A stretch of 14,429 nt of DNA, taken from NCBI GenBank assembly GCA_023144675.1, contig JAGLFE010000168.1, forward strand, positions 1-14,429, written 5' to 3'. A model generated the notes under the pieces. That model was not told where the DNA came from. It worked only from the letters and a program-made list of their open reading frames with translations, and made no database searches. Numbering within the stretch: position 1 is the first letter of the stretch; the number at the start of each line of letters is the position of its first letter. This DNA comes from Thiomargarita sp. (GTDB lineage: Bacteria; Pseudomonadota; Gammaproteobacteria; Beggiatoales; Beggiatoaceae). Below are positions 6,138-14,379 of the stretch, one piece after another. A program made the translations under genes and the position numbers.

Positions 6138-7211
6138 ATGTCTGAACCATCTTCTGTGCGCGAAATTCGGATTAATCCTATCGTGCCAAGTGAATCGGTA
6201 CTTGTTGCTACAGCTCGTAGTATGCGTCCAGTTAAGCAAGAAGCTCCTGCTCCTCGTGATACCCGTAAACTTGTTGAAACTTGTCCATTCTGCAAAGGTA
6301 ATGAGGATAAAACGCCACCAACTATTTTAGCCATACCTGATGATAAAGATTGGCAAATTCGTATTGTGGAAAATTTGTACCCAATTTTAGGCGATAATAA
6401 CCAAGATGCAAATTTAAGTTTTGGGCTACAGCAAACCATTGAAGGTTACGGACGGCATGAGGTTATTATTGATCATAGTAATCACGGTATTGCTATTCAA
6501 GATATGTCGGTGGAACATTTGAGTTTGCTATTTAAAACTTATAAAAACCGAATGAACGATATTTACCAAGATGAACGTATTAAATACGTATTGGCGTTTA
6601 AAAACTTTGGTCCTGCTGCTGGTGCAAGCATTCCCCATACCCACAGTCAAATTATTGCGATGCCAGTTGTTCCGCAAAATGTGCATAATGAAATTGAAAA
6701 TACTCGTATTCATTATCAAAAGCATAATAAATGTATTTTTTGCTCATTAGTTGATGAAGCTTTAACCTTTGAAGCAACTATTTATGACCGAGTTTCAGGT
6801 GAAATTCGTCGTAAAATTGACGTTGGTCAATATGTTATTGAACGGGGAGAACATTTTATTGCTATTAAGCCATTTGCCAGCCATTTTGAATGGGAATTAC
6901 ATATTTTACCGTTAAAACATGAAGCGGATTTTACTAATGTAACAGATGAACTATTGACCGATTTTGCTCAAGTTCTGAAAAAGAGTATGGCACGTTTAGA
7001 TACAGTTATTGGCGGCGCACAATATAATTATTTCCTACATACCTTACCCCATTCTAAAAATTACCAAGATTGCAACTCAAGTTACCATTGGCATTTAGAA
7101 ATCTGTCCAAGAACTAGTATTCCTACTGGTTTTGAGCTGGGTTCTGGCTTATCTGTCAATACCATCAGTCCTGAGCAGGCAGCAGAACAGCTTCGGGCAG
7201 TAAAATTGTAA
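6138..7211 (+). CDS. galT: GalT-family nucleotidylyltransferase (galactose-1-phosphate uridylyltransferase or ADP-glucose phosphorylase type)
   Basis: This HIT-superfamily enzyme moves a nucleoside monophosphate through a histidine intermediate. The 357 residues are two HIT-like halves. The first has the zinc pair CPFC at 49-52, and the active motif HTHSQ at 167-171, in which His169 matches the nucleophile of E. coli GalT (HxHxQ). The second has another Cys pair (CIFC, 199-202) and HWHLEICPR at 317-325. The double Cys pair and the run GASIPHTHSQIIAMPVVP resemble the bacterial and plant branch that includes Arabidopsis ADP-glucose phosphorylase, whereas E. coli GalT has HPHGQ. The true substrate (UDP-glucose with galactose-1-phosphate, or ADP-glucose) therefore cannot be fixed from sequence. 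No galK, galE or glycogen gene adjoins it. The ATG has a weak TAGG upstream. gspL follows after 44 nt, so co-transcription is plausible. Confidence 0.85.
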   Translation: MSEPSSVREIRINPIVPSESVLVATARSMRPVKQEAPAPRDTRKLVETCPFCKGNEDKTPPTILAIPDDKDWQIRIVENLYPILGDNNQDANLSFGLQQTIEGYGRHEVIIDHSNHGIAIQDMSVEHLSLLFKTYKNRMNDIYQDERIKYVLAFKNFGPAAGASIPHTHSQIIAMPVVPQNVHNEIENTRIHYQKHNKCIFCSLVDEALTFEATIYDRVSGEIRRKIDVGQYVIERGEHFIAIKPFASHFEWELHILPLKHEADFTNVTDELLTDFAQVLKKSMARLDTVIGGAQYNYFLHTLPHSKNYQDCNSSYHWHLEICPRTSIPTGFELGSGLSVNTISPEQAAEQLRAVKL

Positions 7212-7255
7212 TTTTTTAGGATACAATATCATTAATTTAATTGTAATTGCTTATC

Positions 7256-8473
7256 ATGCGTTTATCTTTACTTATTTGTTTAAAACTGAATGGACAAGTT
7301 AGTTGGGCAACTTATGATTCAACTGGACAGATTATTGATAGTGAAAAATCTGTCGCTTTGAACCAAGTTCCGCAAGGAATACGAGTTATTACCGTGTTAA
7401 TTCCAAGCACTGATATTTTACTAACATCAGTTAATCTTCCAACTAAAAGTAAGCAACGTATTAAGCAAGCAGTTCCTTATATTTTAGAAGAACAATTAAT
7501 TGATGATATTGAAAATTTACATTTTGCGATAAGCTCAGCTTCTGGGAATATACCCATTGTTGTTATTTCAAAAACGCAACTGCAATTTTATTTACAACAG
7601 TTAAAAGAGCATAACTTAAATCCTAAAATACTGCTACCCGATGTGCTGGCTTTGCCTTATATAGAAAATAGTTGGGTAATTTTGAGTTTTGATGACAGAT
7701 TATTAGTGCGTATAGACTTGTATAATGGTTTTTCAATTGAAGAAGATGCTTTAATCTTTAGTTTGAAAATGCTTTTAGCTGTTCCAAAAACAAAATTACC
7801 TGAAAAAATACTACTTTTAAATCAACTAGATGCCGATTTATTAAATGCGTTAGCTAGTTTAGATATTCCTCTCGAAGAAGCAACTACAAAACCTAATTCA
7901 TTAACTTGGATGACACAAACATTAGTCAGCAAAACTAAAACTTTAAATTTATTACAAGGCTATTATAACGTTAAAAATAAAATAAGTAGCTATTTACGTA
8001 TTTGGCGATTAACTGCGGTATTATTATTAACTTTAACCATCTTGTATTTTACCGAACAAGCTATAGAATATAAGCAATTAATACAACAAAGTCAAACTTT
8101 AGACAGGCAAATTAAAAAAACTTATCAAGCAAGCTTTCCAGAATCGCAACGGATTGTAAATCCACGAGTGCAAATGGAACAAAAACTCAAAATTTTAAAA
8201 TCAAAAAATACCCAAGCTCAAAATAAAAATAGCCATTTTCTATCAATTTTAAATCAAGTAACTCCCATTATAATTCGTATTAAGGGCTTTCGTTTAAAAC
8301 AGATAGAATATCGCCAAAATTATCTCAATTTACAAGTAGAAGTGGCTAATTTACAAGCTTTAGAATTATTAAAACAAAATTTAAACTCTTTAAATCTAAC
8401 ACTTGAAATTCAATCAGCCGTTAGCCAAAATAATTTTGTTAAAAGTCGTTTACGTATTCAATCTATAAATTGA
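7256..8473 (+). CDS. gspL: Type II secretion assembly protein GspL
   Basis: GspL spans the inner membrane, binds the GspE ATPase on the cytoplasmic side and GspM in the membrane, and links ATP hydrolysis to pseudopilus assembly. From the ATG at 7256 it has 405 residues. The cytoplasmic actin-like domain (about 1-240) begins MRLSLLICLK and QVSWATYD, as usual for GspL, and contains RIKQAVPYILEEQL. The hallmark NLLQGYY at about 231-237 precedes a single membrane helix (about 250-267). The periplasmic part has FPESQRIVNPRVQMEQKL and a small ferredoxin-like C-terminal domain. An in-frame TTG at 7247 would add three residues; I prefer the ATG because the protein then starts like its family, although neither has a clear ribosome-binding site. 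gspM, the usual next gene, is absent: the next ORF is a sensor kinase 113 nt later. Confidence 0.93.
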   Translation: MRLSLLICLKLNGQVSWATYDSTGQIIDSEKSVALNQVPQGIRVITVLIPSTDILLTSVNLPTKSKQRIKQAVPYILEEQLIDDIENLHFAISSASGNIPIVVISKTQLQFYLQQLKEHNLNPKILLPDVLALPYIENSWVILSFDDRLLVRIDLYNGFSIEEDALIFSLKMLLAVPKTKLPEKILLLNQLDADLLNALASLDIPLEEATTKPNSLTWMTQTLVSKTKTLNLLQGYYNVKNKISSYLRIWRLTAVLLLTLTILYFTEQAIEYKQLIQQSQTLDRQIKKTYQASFPESQRIVNPRVQMEQKLKILKSKNTQAQNKNSHFLSILNQVTPIIIRIKGFRLKQIEYRQNYLNLQVEVANLQALELLKQNLNSLNLTLEIQSAVSQNNFVKSRLRIQSIN

Positions 8474-8586
8474 TTTATATTTTTTAATGTTTTTTTAGAA
8501 TCCAAAAGCATATTTATGCAACAATTATTATAATTACCGAAAAATTAGATTTTATTCAATTAATTTGAATTTAAAAAAACCAAAAT

Positions 8587-11500
8587 ATGAAAATTTACCA
8601 AAAATTTATCGCTGCTTTTTCTTTAATTGCCTTAATTATTATTTTTTTAGCTTTAATTACCACTCAAATTTTCCGACAAGCAAATGAAAAAATTACGCTA
8701 TTAGATAAGGATATTGTACCAGGTGCTATATCGATGTTAGAAACAACAGCATCAATGGCAATGCTTGCGATAGAAGTTAATGAATTTATTGAAACAAAAG
8801 AAGCAATACATTTAGAACAAGCTAATCAAGCAATTGATAAAATGCGGAATAATGTAGAACGTCATACCATTCATGAAGCCCATATTGGTGAAGCAGAACA
8901 ACAAATTGCTCAAAATATGGAAGATCGTGCTAAGGATATAATAGCTTTAGCTGAAAATTTACTTAAACTAGAAACAACAAAAACAAAAAATAATATCGAA
9001 ATTCAAGAAATAAAAAATCAAATTCATATTAAGATGGAATCTTTAAGAGATATTTTCGCCGAACACGTTGCCCTGCATAATGATGAATTAAATAATACCG
9101 TACTTGAAATTAATACTTTATATACCAACGGAACTTATATTATTTGGGCGGCAATATCTAGTGCAATTTTATTACTAATATTTATAGGAGTAAATTTAAC
9201 TCGTACTATTACTCAGCCAATAAGTAGCTTAATTAAAATTCTACAAGCAGTTGCTACTGGGAAACTTGAACATAAGATTGATTTAAATAGCAAAAATGAA
9301 TTTGGACAATTATTACAAGCTTTAGACATAGCTTTATCCAACTTACGTAAAATGATTAAGGATATTGTACAGGTATCTCAAGGATTAGCAGACGGCGACT
9401 TACAAGTTAGACCCCAGGTAGAATATGAAGGTGATTTTACCAAAATTAAACTAGCTCAAGAACTTGCTTTATCGAATCAACAACAAGTGATTGAGGATAT
9501 TGTCCAAATTTTACAAGGTTTAGCAAAAGGAGATTTGCAGGTAATACCACAAGTTGAATATCGTGGCGATTTTATCCGAATTAAAACTTCGATTGAAACG
9601 GCGGCTAACTACTTTCAAACGGTGATTATAGATTTAGTACAAATATCAGAACAATTAGCTGCGGGAAATTTGCAAGTTGTACATAAAGTGGAATATCGAG
9701 GCGACTTTCTTCCGATTAAAGAATCTTTAGAAATTGCTCTGAATGACCAACGGCAAGTAATCGAAGATATTGTCCAAGTTTCACAGGGTTTGGCTCAAGG
9801 TAATTTACAAATCATGCCAAAAGTAACCTATCGTGGAAATTTCTTACAAATCAAAGAATCTTTAGAAACCGCTTTAGTAGATTTACGCCGAGTTATTGAA
9901 GATATTGTTCAAGTTTCGCAAGGATTAGCCGCTGGTAAAAACACTACTTTTCAAGCTGAATATCAAGGAGATTTTGTGCAAACTCAACAAGCTCTGCAAA
10001 CTGCAACTACCAAGTTGATAGCAACTAGGCAACAAAACACTACCCAAGATTGGCTTAAATCTGGACAAAATCAGCTCAATGATCAAATGAGCGGTGATCA
10101 AAATATCGTGGAATTAACTCATAATGTAGTGTCATTTTTGACCTTATATTTAAATGCCCAAGTTGGAGTTTGCTATTTAGTTCAAGGCATGGTTGAACAA
10201 AAACATTTGATGAAATTGATTGCTAGTTATGCTCAAACTGGGCGCAAAAATTTAGCTGATGAGTTTAAATTTAGTGAAGGTTTAGTCGAACGGGCTGCTA
10301 AAGAGTTAAAAACTATTATTATTAATATTGAAACTGGGCTTGAAACCGATGCAGTACCTCCGTATGTGATAGTTATGCCATTTCTTCATGAAAATGTGAT
10401 TAAAGGCGTTATTGTTCTTGGCTCTTCAGAAAAATTAATTGATACTCAACAGGATTTTTTGCATCAGGTTATGCCTAGTATTGGGGTTGCTGTGAGTTCG
10501 GTAGAATCTCGTTCTAAAATGCAGGAACTGTTGCAACAAACTCAAATTCAATCAAAAGAATTACAAGAACAACAGGCAACATTAAAACAAACCAATGAAG
10601 CTTTACAAACCCAATCTGAAGAATTACAAAGTCAATCTGAAGAATTGCAAAGTCAATCTGAGGAATTACAAGAAGCCAATAATTCTTTAGAAGAACGTAC
10701 TAAAATATTAGAAAATCAAAAATCAGAAATTCAACATAAAAATTTAACTTTAGAAAAAACTCGCCTTGAAATGGAACAAACTCAAGAAGCGATTAGAATT
10801 AAAGCAGAAGAGTTGGAACTTGCCAGCAAATATAAATCTGAATTTTTGGCTAATATGTCCCATGAATTACGCACACCTTTGAACAGTTTACTGATTTTAG
10901 CCCAATTATTAGCCGATAATAAACAAGGTAATTTAAGCGAAAAGCAGATTGAATATGCTAAAACCATGCACAGTGCAGGTTCGGATTTACTAACTCTTAT
11001 TAATGAAATTCTTGATTTATCCAAAGTTGAAGCAGGCAAAGTTGAAATACAAGCTGAGGAAATTACCTTAGTTGATTTATTGAACAACATTAAACAAAAA
11101 TTTATTCATATTGCTGAAGATAAAGGTTTGGAATTTAACATTGAATTAGCAGATGCAGTTCCTACAATATTACATACGGATAAACAACGTTTAAATCAAG
11201 TAATTAATAATTTGTTATCAAATGCCTTTAAATTTACTAGTAAAGGTGGAATTAAAGTAATTGTGCAATTAATTACTGATATTTCTATTTTGCCAATAAC
11301 TTTAAAAGAAAAGATTTTGCTTGAATCTGGTAAAATTATTGCCATACAGGTTAATGACACTGGTATTGGTATTCCTCAAGAAAAACAAAAAGTTATTTTT
11401 GAAGCTTTCCAACAGGCTGATGGTACAACTAGCCGCCGTTTTGGTGGCACTGGACTTGGTTTATCTATTTCTCGTCAATTGGCTCGGTTGCTAGGTGGCG

Positions 11501-12879
11501 AATTATATTTGCAAAGTCAGGAAGGTCAAGGCAGTACATTTACTCTTTATTTACCAGAAAAATTTACAGAAATTTTAGTTGATTTTCCAAAAAAAGCTAT
11601 TATAAGTAATCCTATACCAATTGAGTCGCTACCAGTACTTCAAACTAAAGCCAGTGAAAATTCACCTATTATTGATGATAGGAATGATTTAAAAGCTGGG
11701 CATAAATCTATTTTAATTATTGAAGATGATAGAAAATTTGCCAATATTCTCAAAGAATTGTCTCATAATAAAGGTTTTAAATGTTTATTAGCTGAGGACG
11801 GCATTAGCGGGTTGCAGTTGGCTGAAGAATATAAACCCGATGCAATTATTTTGGATGTCGGCTTACCAGAACTTGATGGTTGGAGTGTAATGGAAAGACT
11901 CAAGGATGACCCAGAAACTCGCCATATTCCAGTGCATTTTATGTCAGCAACCGATCAACAAATGGATGCGAAAAAAATGGGGGCAATTGGTTATTTACTA
12001 AAACCAGTTAGTATGGTACAAATTGGTGAAGCATTTAAAAATATTGAACAATTTATTAAAAAAACCAAAAAGAAGTTGTTAATTGTAGCGGATAAGGAAA
12101 TACAGCAACAAAAAATTTTAGAATTAGTTGAAGATAAACATATTTCAATAAAAATAGCTTTAACTGGCGAACTTGCCTGTCAATATTTAAAAGCGACTAA
12201 ATACGATTGTATTATCCTTGATATGGATATTGAACAAGGTACTGGCGGCATTAAATTTTTGGAACAAATCCAACAAAATAAAATAGAATTTTGTCAAATA
12301 CCAGTAATTATTTATACTGATAGAGATTTATCACCAGATGAAAAAGCTATATTATTGCGTTGTTCTGATGAACTTCCGATTAAATCAGTTAAATCACCAG
12401 AGCATCTTTTGGATGAAGCTACCATATTTTTACACCAAATAGAAGCTAATTTGCCGGAAGATAAACGTAATATGTTGCGCATGGTGCATGATAAGTCAGC
12501 TATTTTCAAATTTAAAAAAGTACTTATTATTGATGACGATATACGCAATACCTATGCTTTAGCAACTGTTTTAGAAGAATATGAAATTGACGTTGTTATT
12601 GCTTCAAATGGTAAAGAAGGGCTTGATAAATTAGAAGAACACGAGGATATTGTTATTGTGTTAATGGATATTATGATGCCAGAGATGGACGGTTATGAAG
12701 CAATTAAAAAAATTCGCCAACAATCACAATATCGTAAATTACCAATTATTGCCCTTACCGCCAAAGCCATGAAGGGAGATCGAGCAAAATGTATTGAAGC
12801 TGGAGCTAATGACTATCTTTCTAAACCAGTAGATGTTAATAAATTACTTTCTTTAATGCGGGTATGGTTGCATCATTAA
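8587..12879 (+). CDS. Hybrid sensor histidine kinase with poly-HAMP array, GAF and three receiver domains
   Basis: A 1430-residue membrane sensor kinase that phosphorylates itself on His and passes the phosphate to its own receivers. In order: membrane helix 8-28, helical periplasmic sensor (30-180), membrane helix 184-203, HAMP (204-257), five HAMP-like modules of exactly 45 residues (259-483), GAF (about 505-640), a long coiled coil (645-748), the HisKA domain with FLANMSHELRTPLN (phospho-accepting His759), the ATPase domain (N box 871-884, DTGIGIP 924-930, GGTGLGLS 953-960), and three receivers. REC1 has EDD 1046-1048, Asp1090 and Lys1139. REC3 has DDD 1316-1318, Asp1361, Thr1391 and Lys1413. 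REC2 keeps Asp1212 but reads VADKE where the acidic pair should be. There is no HPt domain, so a separate phosphotransfer protein is likely. The ATG has no evident ribosome-binding site. The ligand and output are unknown. Confidence 0.95.
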   Translation: MKIYQKFIAAFSLIALIIIFLALITTQIFRQANEKITLLDKDIVPGAISMLETTASMAMLAIEVNEFIETKEAIHLEQANQAIDKMRNNVERHTIHEAHIGEAEQQIAQNMEDRAKDIIALAENLLKLETTKTKNNIEIQEIKNQIHIKMESLRDIFAEHVALHNDELNNTVLEINTLYTNGTYIIWAAISSAILLLIFIGVNLTRTITQPISSLIKILQAVATGKLEHKIDLNSKNEFGQLLQALDIALSNLRKMIKDIVQVSQGLADGDLQVRPQVEYEGDFTKIKLAQELALSNQQQVIEDIVQILQGLAKGDLQVIPQVEYRGDFIRIKTSIETAANYFQTVIIDLVQISEQLAAGNLQVVHKVEYRGDFLPIKESLEIALNDQRQVIEDIVQVSQGLAQGNLQIMPKVTYRGNFLQIKESLETALVDLRRVIEDIVQVSQGLAAGKNTTFQAEYQGDFVQTQQALQTATTKLIATRQQNTTQDWLKSGQNQLNDQMSGDQNIVELTHNVVSFLTLYLNAQVGVCYLVQGMVEQKHLMKLIASYAQTGRKNLADEFKFSEGLVERAAKELKTIIINIETGLETDAVPPYVIVMPFLHENVIKGVIVLGSSEKLIDTQQDFLHQVMPSIGVAVSSVESRSKMQELLQQTQIQSKELQEQQATLKQTNEALQTQSEELQSQSEELQSQSEELQEANNSLEERTKILENQKSEIQHKNLTLEKTRLEMEQTQEAIRIKAEELELASKYKSEFLANMSHELRTPLNSLLILAQLLADNKQGNLSEKQIEYAKTMHSAGSDLLTLINEILDLSKVEAGKVEIQAEEITLVDLLNNIKQKFIHIAEDKGLEFNIELADAVPTILHTDKQRLNQVINNLLSNAFKFTSKGGIKVIVQLITDISILPITLKEKILLESGKIIAIQVNDTGIGIPQEKQKVIFEAFQQADGTTSRRFGGTGLGLSISRQLARLLGGELYLQSQEGQGSTFTLYLPEKFTEILVDFPKKAIISNPIPIESLPVLQTKASENSPIIDDRNDLKAGHKSILIIEDDRKFANILKELSHNKGFKCLLAEDGISGLQLAEEYKPDAIILDVGLPELDGWSVMERLKDDPETRHIPVHFMSATDQQMDAKKMGAIGYLLKPVSMVQIGEAFKNIEQFIKKTKKKLLIVADKEIQQQKILELVEDKHISIKIALTGELACQYLKATKYDCIILDMDIEQGTGGIKFLEQIQQNKIEFCQIPVIIYTDRDLSPDEKAILLRCSDELPIKSVKSPEHLLDEATIFLHQIEANLPEDKRNMLRMVHDKSAIFKFKKVLIIDDDIRNTYALATVLEEYEIDVVIASNGKEGLDKLEEHEDIVIVLMDIMMPEMDGYEAIKKIRQQSQYRKLPIIALTAKAMKGDRAKCIEAGANDYLSKPVDVNKLLSLMRVWLHH
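9361..10035 (+). repeat. Five tandem 135-bp units encoding 45-residue HAMP-like modules
   Basis: The units start at residues 259, 304, 349, 394 and 439 of the hybrid kinase, each with D-(I/L)-VQ, so the period is exactly 45 residues (135 bp). The protein consensus is DIVQ-SQGLA-GNLQ, then VEYRGDF--IK-SLE-AL. The fifth unit departs in its middle (GKNTTFQAEYQGDF). The units are clearly diverged at the DNA level, so this is an old duplication and not a recent expansion. Confidence 0.9.
10609..10671 (+). repeat. Three tandem 21-bp units encoding a heptad
   Basis: Residues 675-695 of the hybrid kinase read TQSEELQ, SQSEELQ, SQSEELQ. The DNA units differ only at a few positions (for example gaa/gag and tta/ttg). 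They lie in the coiled coil joining GAF to the kinase core. Such heptad repeats are common in this linker and could change copy number by slippage. Confidence 0.85.
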
Positions 12880-12884
12880 AATAA

Positions 12885-12912
12885 TTCGCAAAAATATAAT
12901 ATGGCTTATAAT
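12885..12912 (+). promoter_or_regulatory. Possible icd promoter
   Basis: TTCGCA (12885-12890), 16 nt and TATAAT (12907-12912) form a plausible promoter just after the kinase stop. Two more perfect TATAAT boxes lie at 12895-12900 and 12918-12923. The leader to icd would be about 155 nt and would contain the hairpin at 12933-12958. AT richness makes chance boxes likely. Confidence 0.25.
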
Positions 12913-12932
12913 AGTGATATAATAAATTCCAA

Positions 12933-12958
12933 CCAAACTTTAGTGAATCAAAGTTTGG
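12933..12958 (+). terminator. Hairpin between the hybrid kinase and icd
   Basis: CCAAACTTT (12933-12941) and AAAGTTTGG (12950-12958) pair perfectly over 9 bp with an 8-nt loop, 54 nt after the kinase stop. No U-run follows on either strand, so it may be a terminator, an RNA-stabilising hairpin or part of the icd leader. Confidence 0.4.
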
Positions 12959-13021
12959 AAAATATATATAGCGAATTATTAATTTTTCGTTTCTGAACTT
13001 ATTTAGAGACGTTAATACCAA

Positions 13022-13048
13022 GAAGCTTTGCTTCATTTTTTATTTTTC
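13022..13048 (+). terminator. Short hairpin with T-rich tail just before icd
   Basis: GAAGC (13022-13026), a TTT loop and GCTTC (13030-13034) are followed by a tract of mostly T to 13048. The layout is that of an intrinsic terminator, but the stem is only 5 bp. It ends 25 nt before the icd ATG, so it could end upstream transcripts or attenuate icd. Confidence 0.3.
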
Positions 13049-13073
13049 TTAACCTTAAATTAAAAGGAATAAT

Positions 13074-14291
13074 ATGGAAAAAATTAAAGTAGCCAATCCA
13101 ATTGTGGAAATAGACGGCGATGAGATGACACGTATTATCTGGCATTTCATTAAAGATCGGTTGATTATGCCTTATTTAGATTTAGATATTAAATATTATG
13201 ATTTGAGTATCCAAAGCCGTGATGCGAGCGATGACCAAATTACCATTGATGCAGCGAATGCCATTAAGAAATACGGTGCTGGCGTTAAATGCGCAACTAT
13301 TACTCCTGATGAAGGACGGGTTGAAGAATTTGGACTTAAAAAGATGTGGCGTAGTCCAAATGGCACCATTCGTAATATTATAGGCGGAACCGTATTTCGG
13401 GAACCAATTACTTGTTCAAATATTCCTCGCTACGTACCAGGTTGGACAGATAGCATTGTTATTGGTCGTCATGCTTTTGGCGATCAATATCGAGCAACTG
13501 ATATGTTGATACCAGGACCAGGTAAATTGACGATTAAATACGAGCCTGCTGATGGTGGAGAAGCGATTGAACATGAAATATTTGACTTCCCTAGTAGTGG
13601 TGTTGCTTTAGGCATGTACAATTTGGATGATTCAATTCGTGGTTTCGCACGTTCTTGTATGCACTTCGCTTTAGACCGCAAATGGCCATTATATATGTCC
13701 ACTAAAAACACCATTCTTAAAGTATATGACGGCCGTTTTAAGGATTTATTTCAAGGAATTTTTGAGGCAGAATTCAAGAAGGACTTTGAAGCAGCCGATA
13801 TTTGGTATGAGCATCGTTTGATTGATGATATGGTCGCTTTTGCCTTAAAAACGCATGGTAAATTTGTTTGGGCGTGTAAAAATTATGATGGCGATGTACA
13901 GTCAGATATAGTAGCGCAGGGATTTGGTTCTTTAGGATTAATGTCTTCTATGTTATTAACTCCAGATGGTGGTATTGCTGAAGCCGAAGCAGCACATGGT
14001 ACTGTAACTCGTCATTATCGGGAACATCAAAAAGGCAATAAAACTTCAACTAATCCAATTGCCTCTATTTTTGCTTGGACTCGTGGCTTACAGCATCGTG
14101 CGAAATTAGATGGAAACGAAGCTTTAAATAATTTTGCCCAAAGTTTGGAAACAGTTTGTGTTGAAACCGTTGAATCTGGACACATGACCAAAGATTTAGC
14201 ATCGTTAATTGGTAAAGATGCACCTTATTTAACTACTGAAGAATTCCTTGATAAATTGGATGCTCGTTTGAAAACCAAGTTGAGTGCTTAA
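13074..14291 (+). CDS. icd: NADP-dependent isocitrate dehydrogenase, eukaryote-like homodimeric type
   Basis: It converts isocitrate to 2-oxoglutarate and CO2 in the citric acid cycle, reducing NADP. The 405 residues match the subfamily of human IDH1 and other dimeric enzymes closely, not the E. coli Icd type: GDEMTRIIW near the start, CATITPDEGRVEEF, MWRSPNGTIRNI, GRHAFGDQYRATD (131-143, with Arg132 at the position of human IDH1 Arg132 and Tyr139), STKNTI with Lys211, YEHRLIDDMVA and KNYDGDVQSD supplying the metal-binding Asp residues, and HGTVTRH, whose Arg313 and His314 correspond to the NADP-selecting pair. It is full length and all key residues are present. AAGGA five nt before the ATG is a good ribosome-binding site. 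A hairpin follows the stop. No other citric acid cycle gene is in the window. Confidence 0.97.
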   Translation: MEKIKVANPIVEIDGDEMTRIIWHFIKDRLIMPYLDLDIKYYDLSIQSRDASDDQITIDAANAIKKYGAGVKCATITPDEGRVEEFGLKKMWRSPNGTIRNIIGGTVFREPITCSNIPRYVPGWTDSIVIGRHAFGDQYRATDMLIPGPGKLTIKYEPADGGEAIEHEIFDFPSSGVALGMYNLDDSIRGFARSCMHFALDRKWPLYMSTKNTILKVYDGRFKDLFQGIFEAEFKKDFEAADIWYEHRLIDDMVAFALKTHGKFVWACKNYDGDVQSDIVAQGFGSLGLMSSMLLTPDGGIAEAEAAHGTVTRHYREHQKGNKTSTNPIASIFAWTRGLQHRAKLDGNEALNNFAQSLETVCVETVESGHMTKDLASLIGKDAPYLTTEEFLDKLDARLKTKLSA

Positions 14292-14299
14292 TATTTAAG

Positions 14300-14333
14300 T
14301 AGGGTGGGCAATATTTTAAGGTTGCCAACCCTA
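14300..14333 (+). terminator. Hairpin after icd, likely terminator
   Basis: The arms TAGGGTGGGCAA (14300-14311) and TTGCCAACCCTA (14322-14333) pair at 11 of 12 positions with a 10-nt loop, 8 nt after the icd stop. It is the most GC-rich hairpin in the window. The following bases are A/T-rich but not a pure U-tract. The AGGGTGGGCA arm resembles a repeat I remember as common in intergenic regions of some bacteria, so it may also be a dispersed element. Confidence 0.55.
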
Positions 14334-14379
14334 TATTTAATCGGTCAAAAAGTGTAACTATCTACCAATTAAAGCTTCA

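Noticed and set aside
8474..8586. Possible gspM remnant after gspL
   Set aside because: The 113-nt gap is too short and its translations show no GspM-like membrane helix. Only an isolated TATAAT at 8529-8534 and a small ATTCAA/TTGAAT inverted repeat are present.
10782..11090. 102-codon minus-strand ORF opposite the kinase core
   Set aside because: It is antisense to the HisKA domain and has no features of its own.
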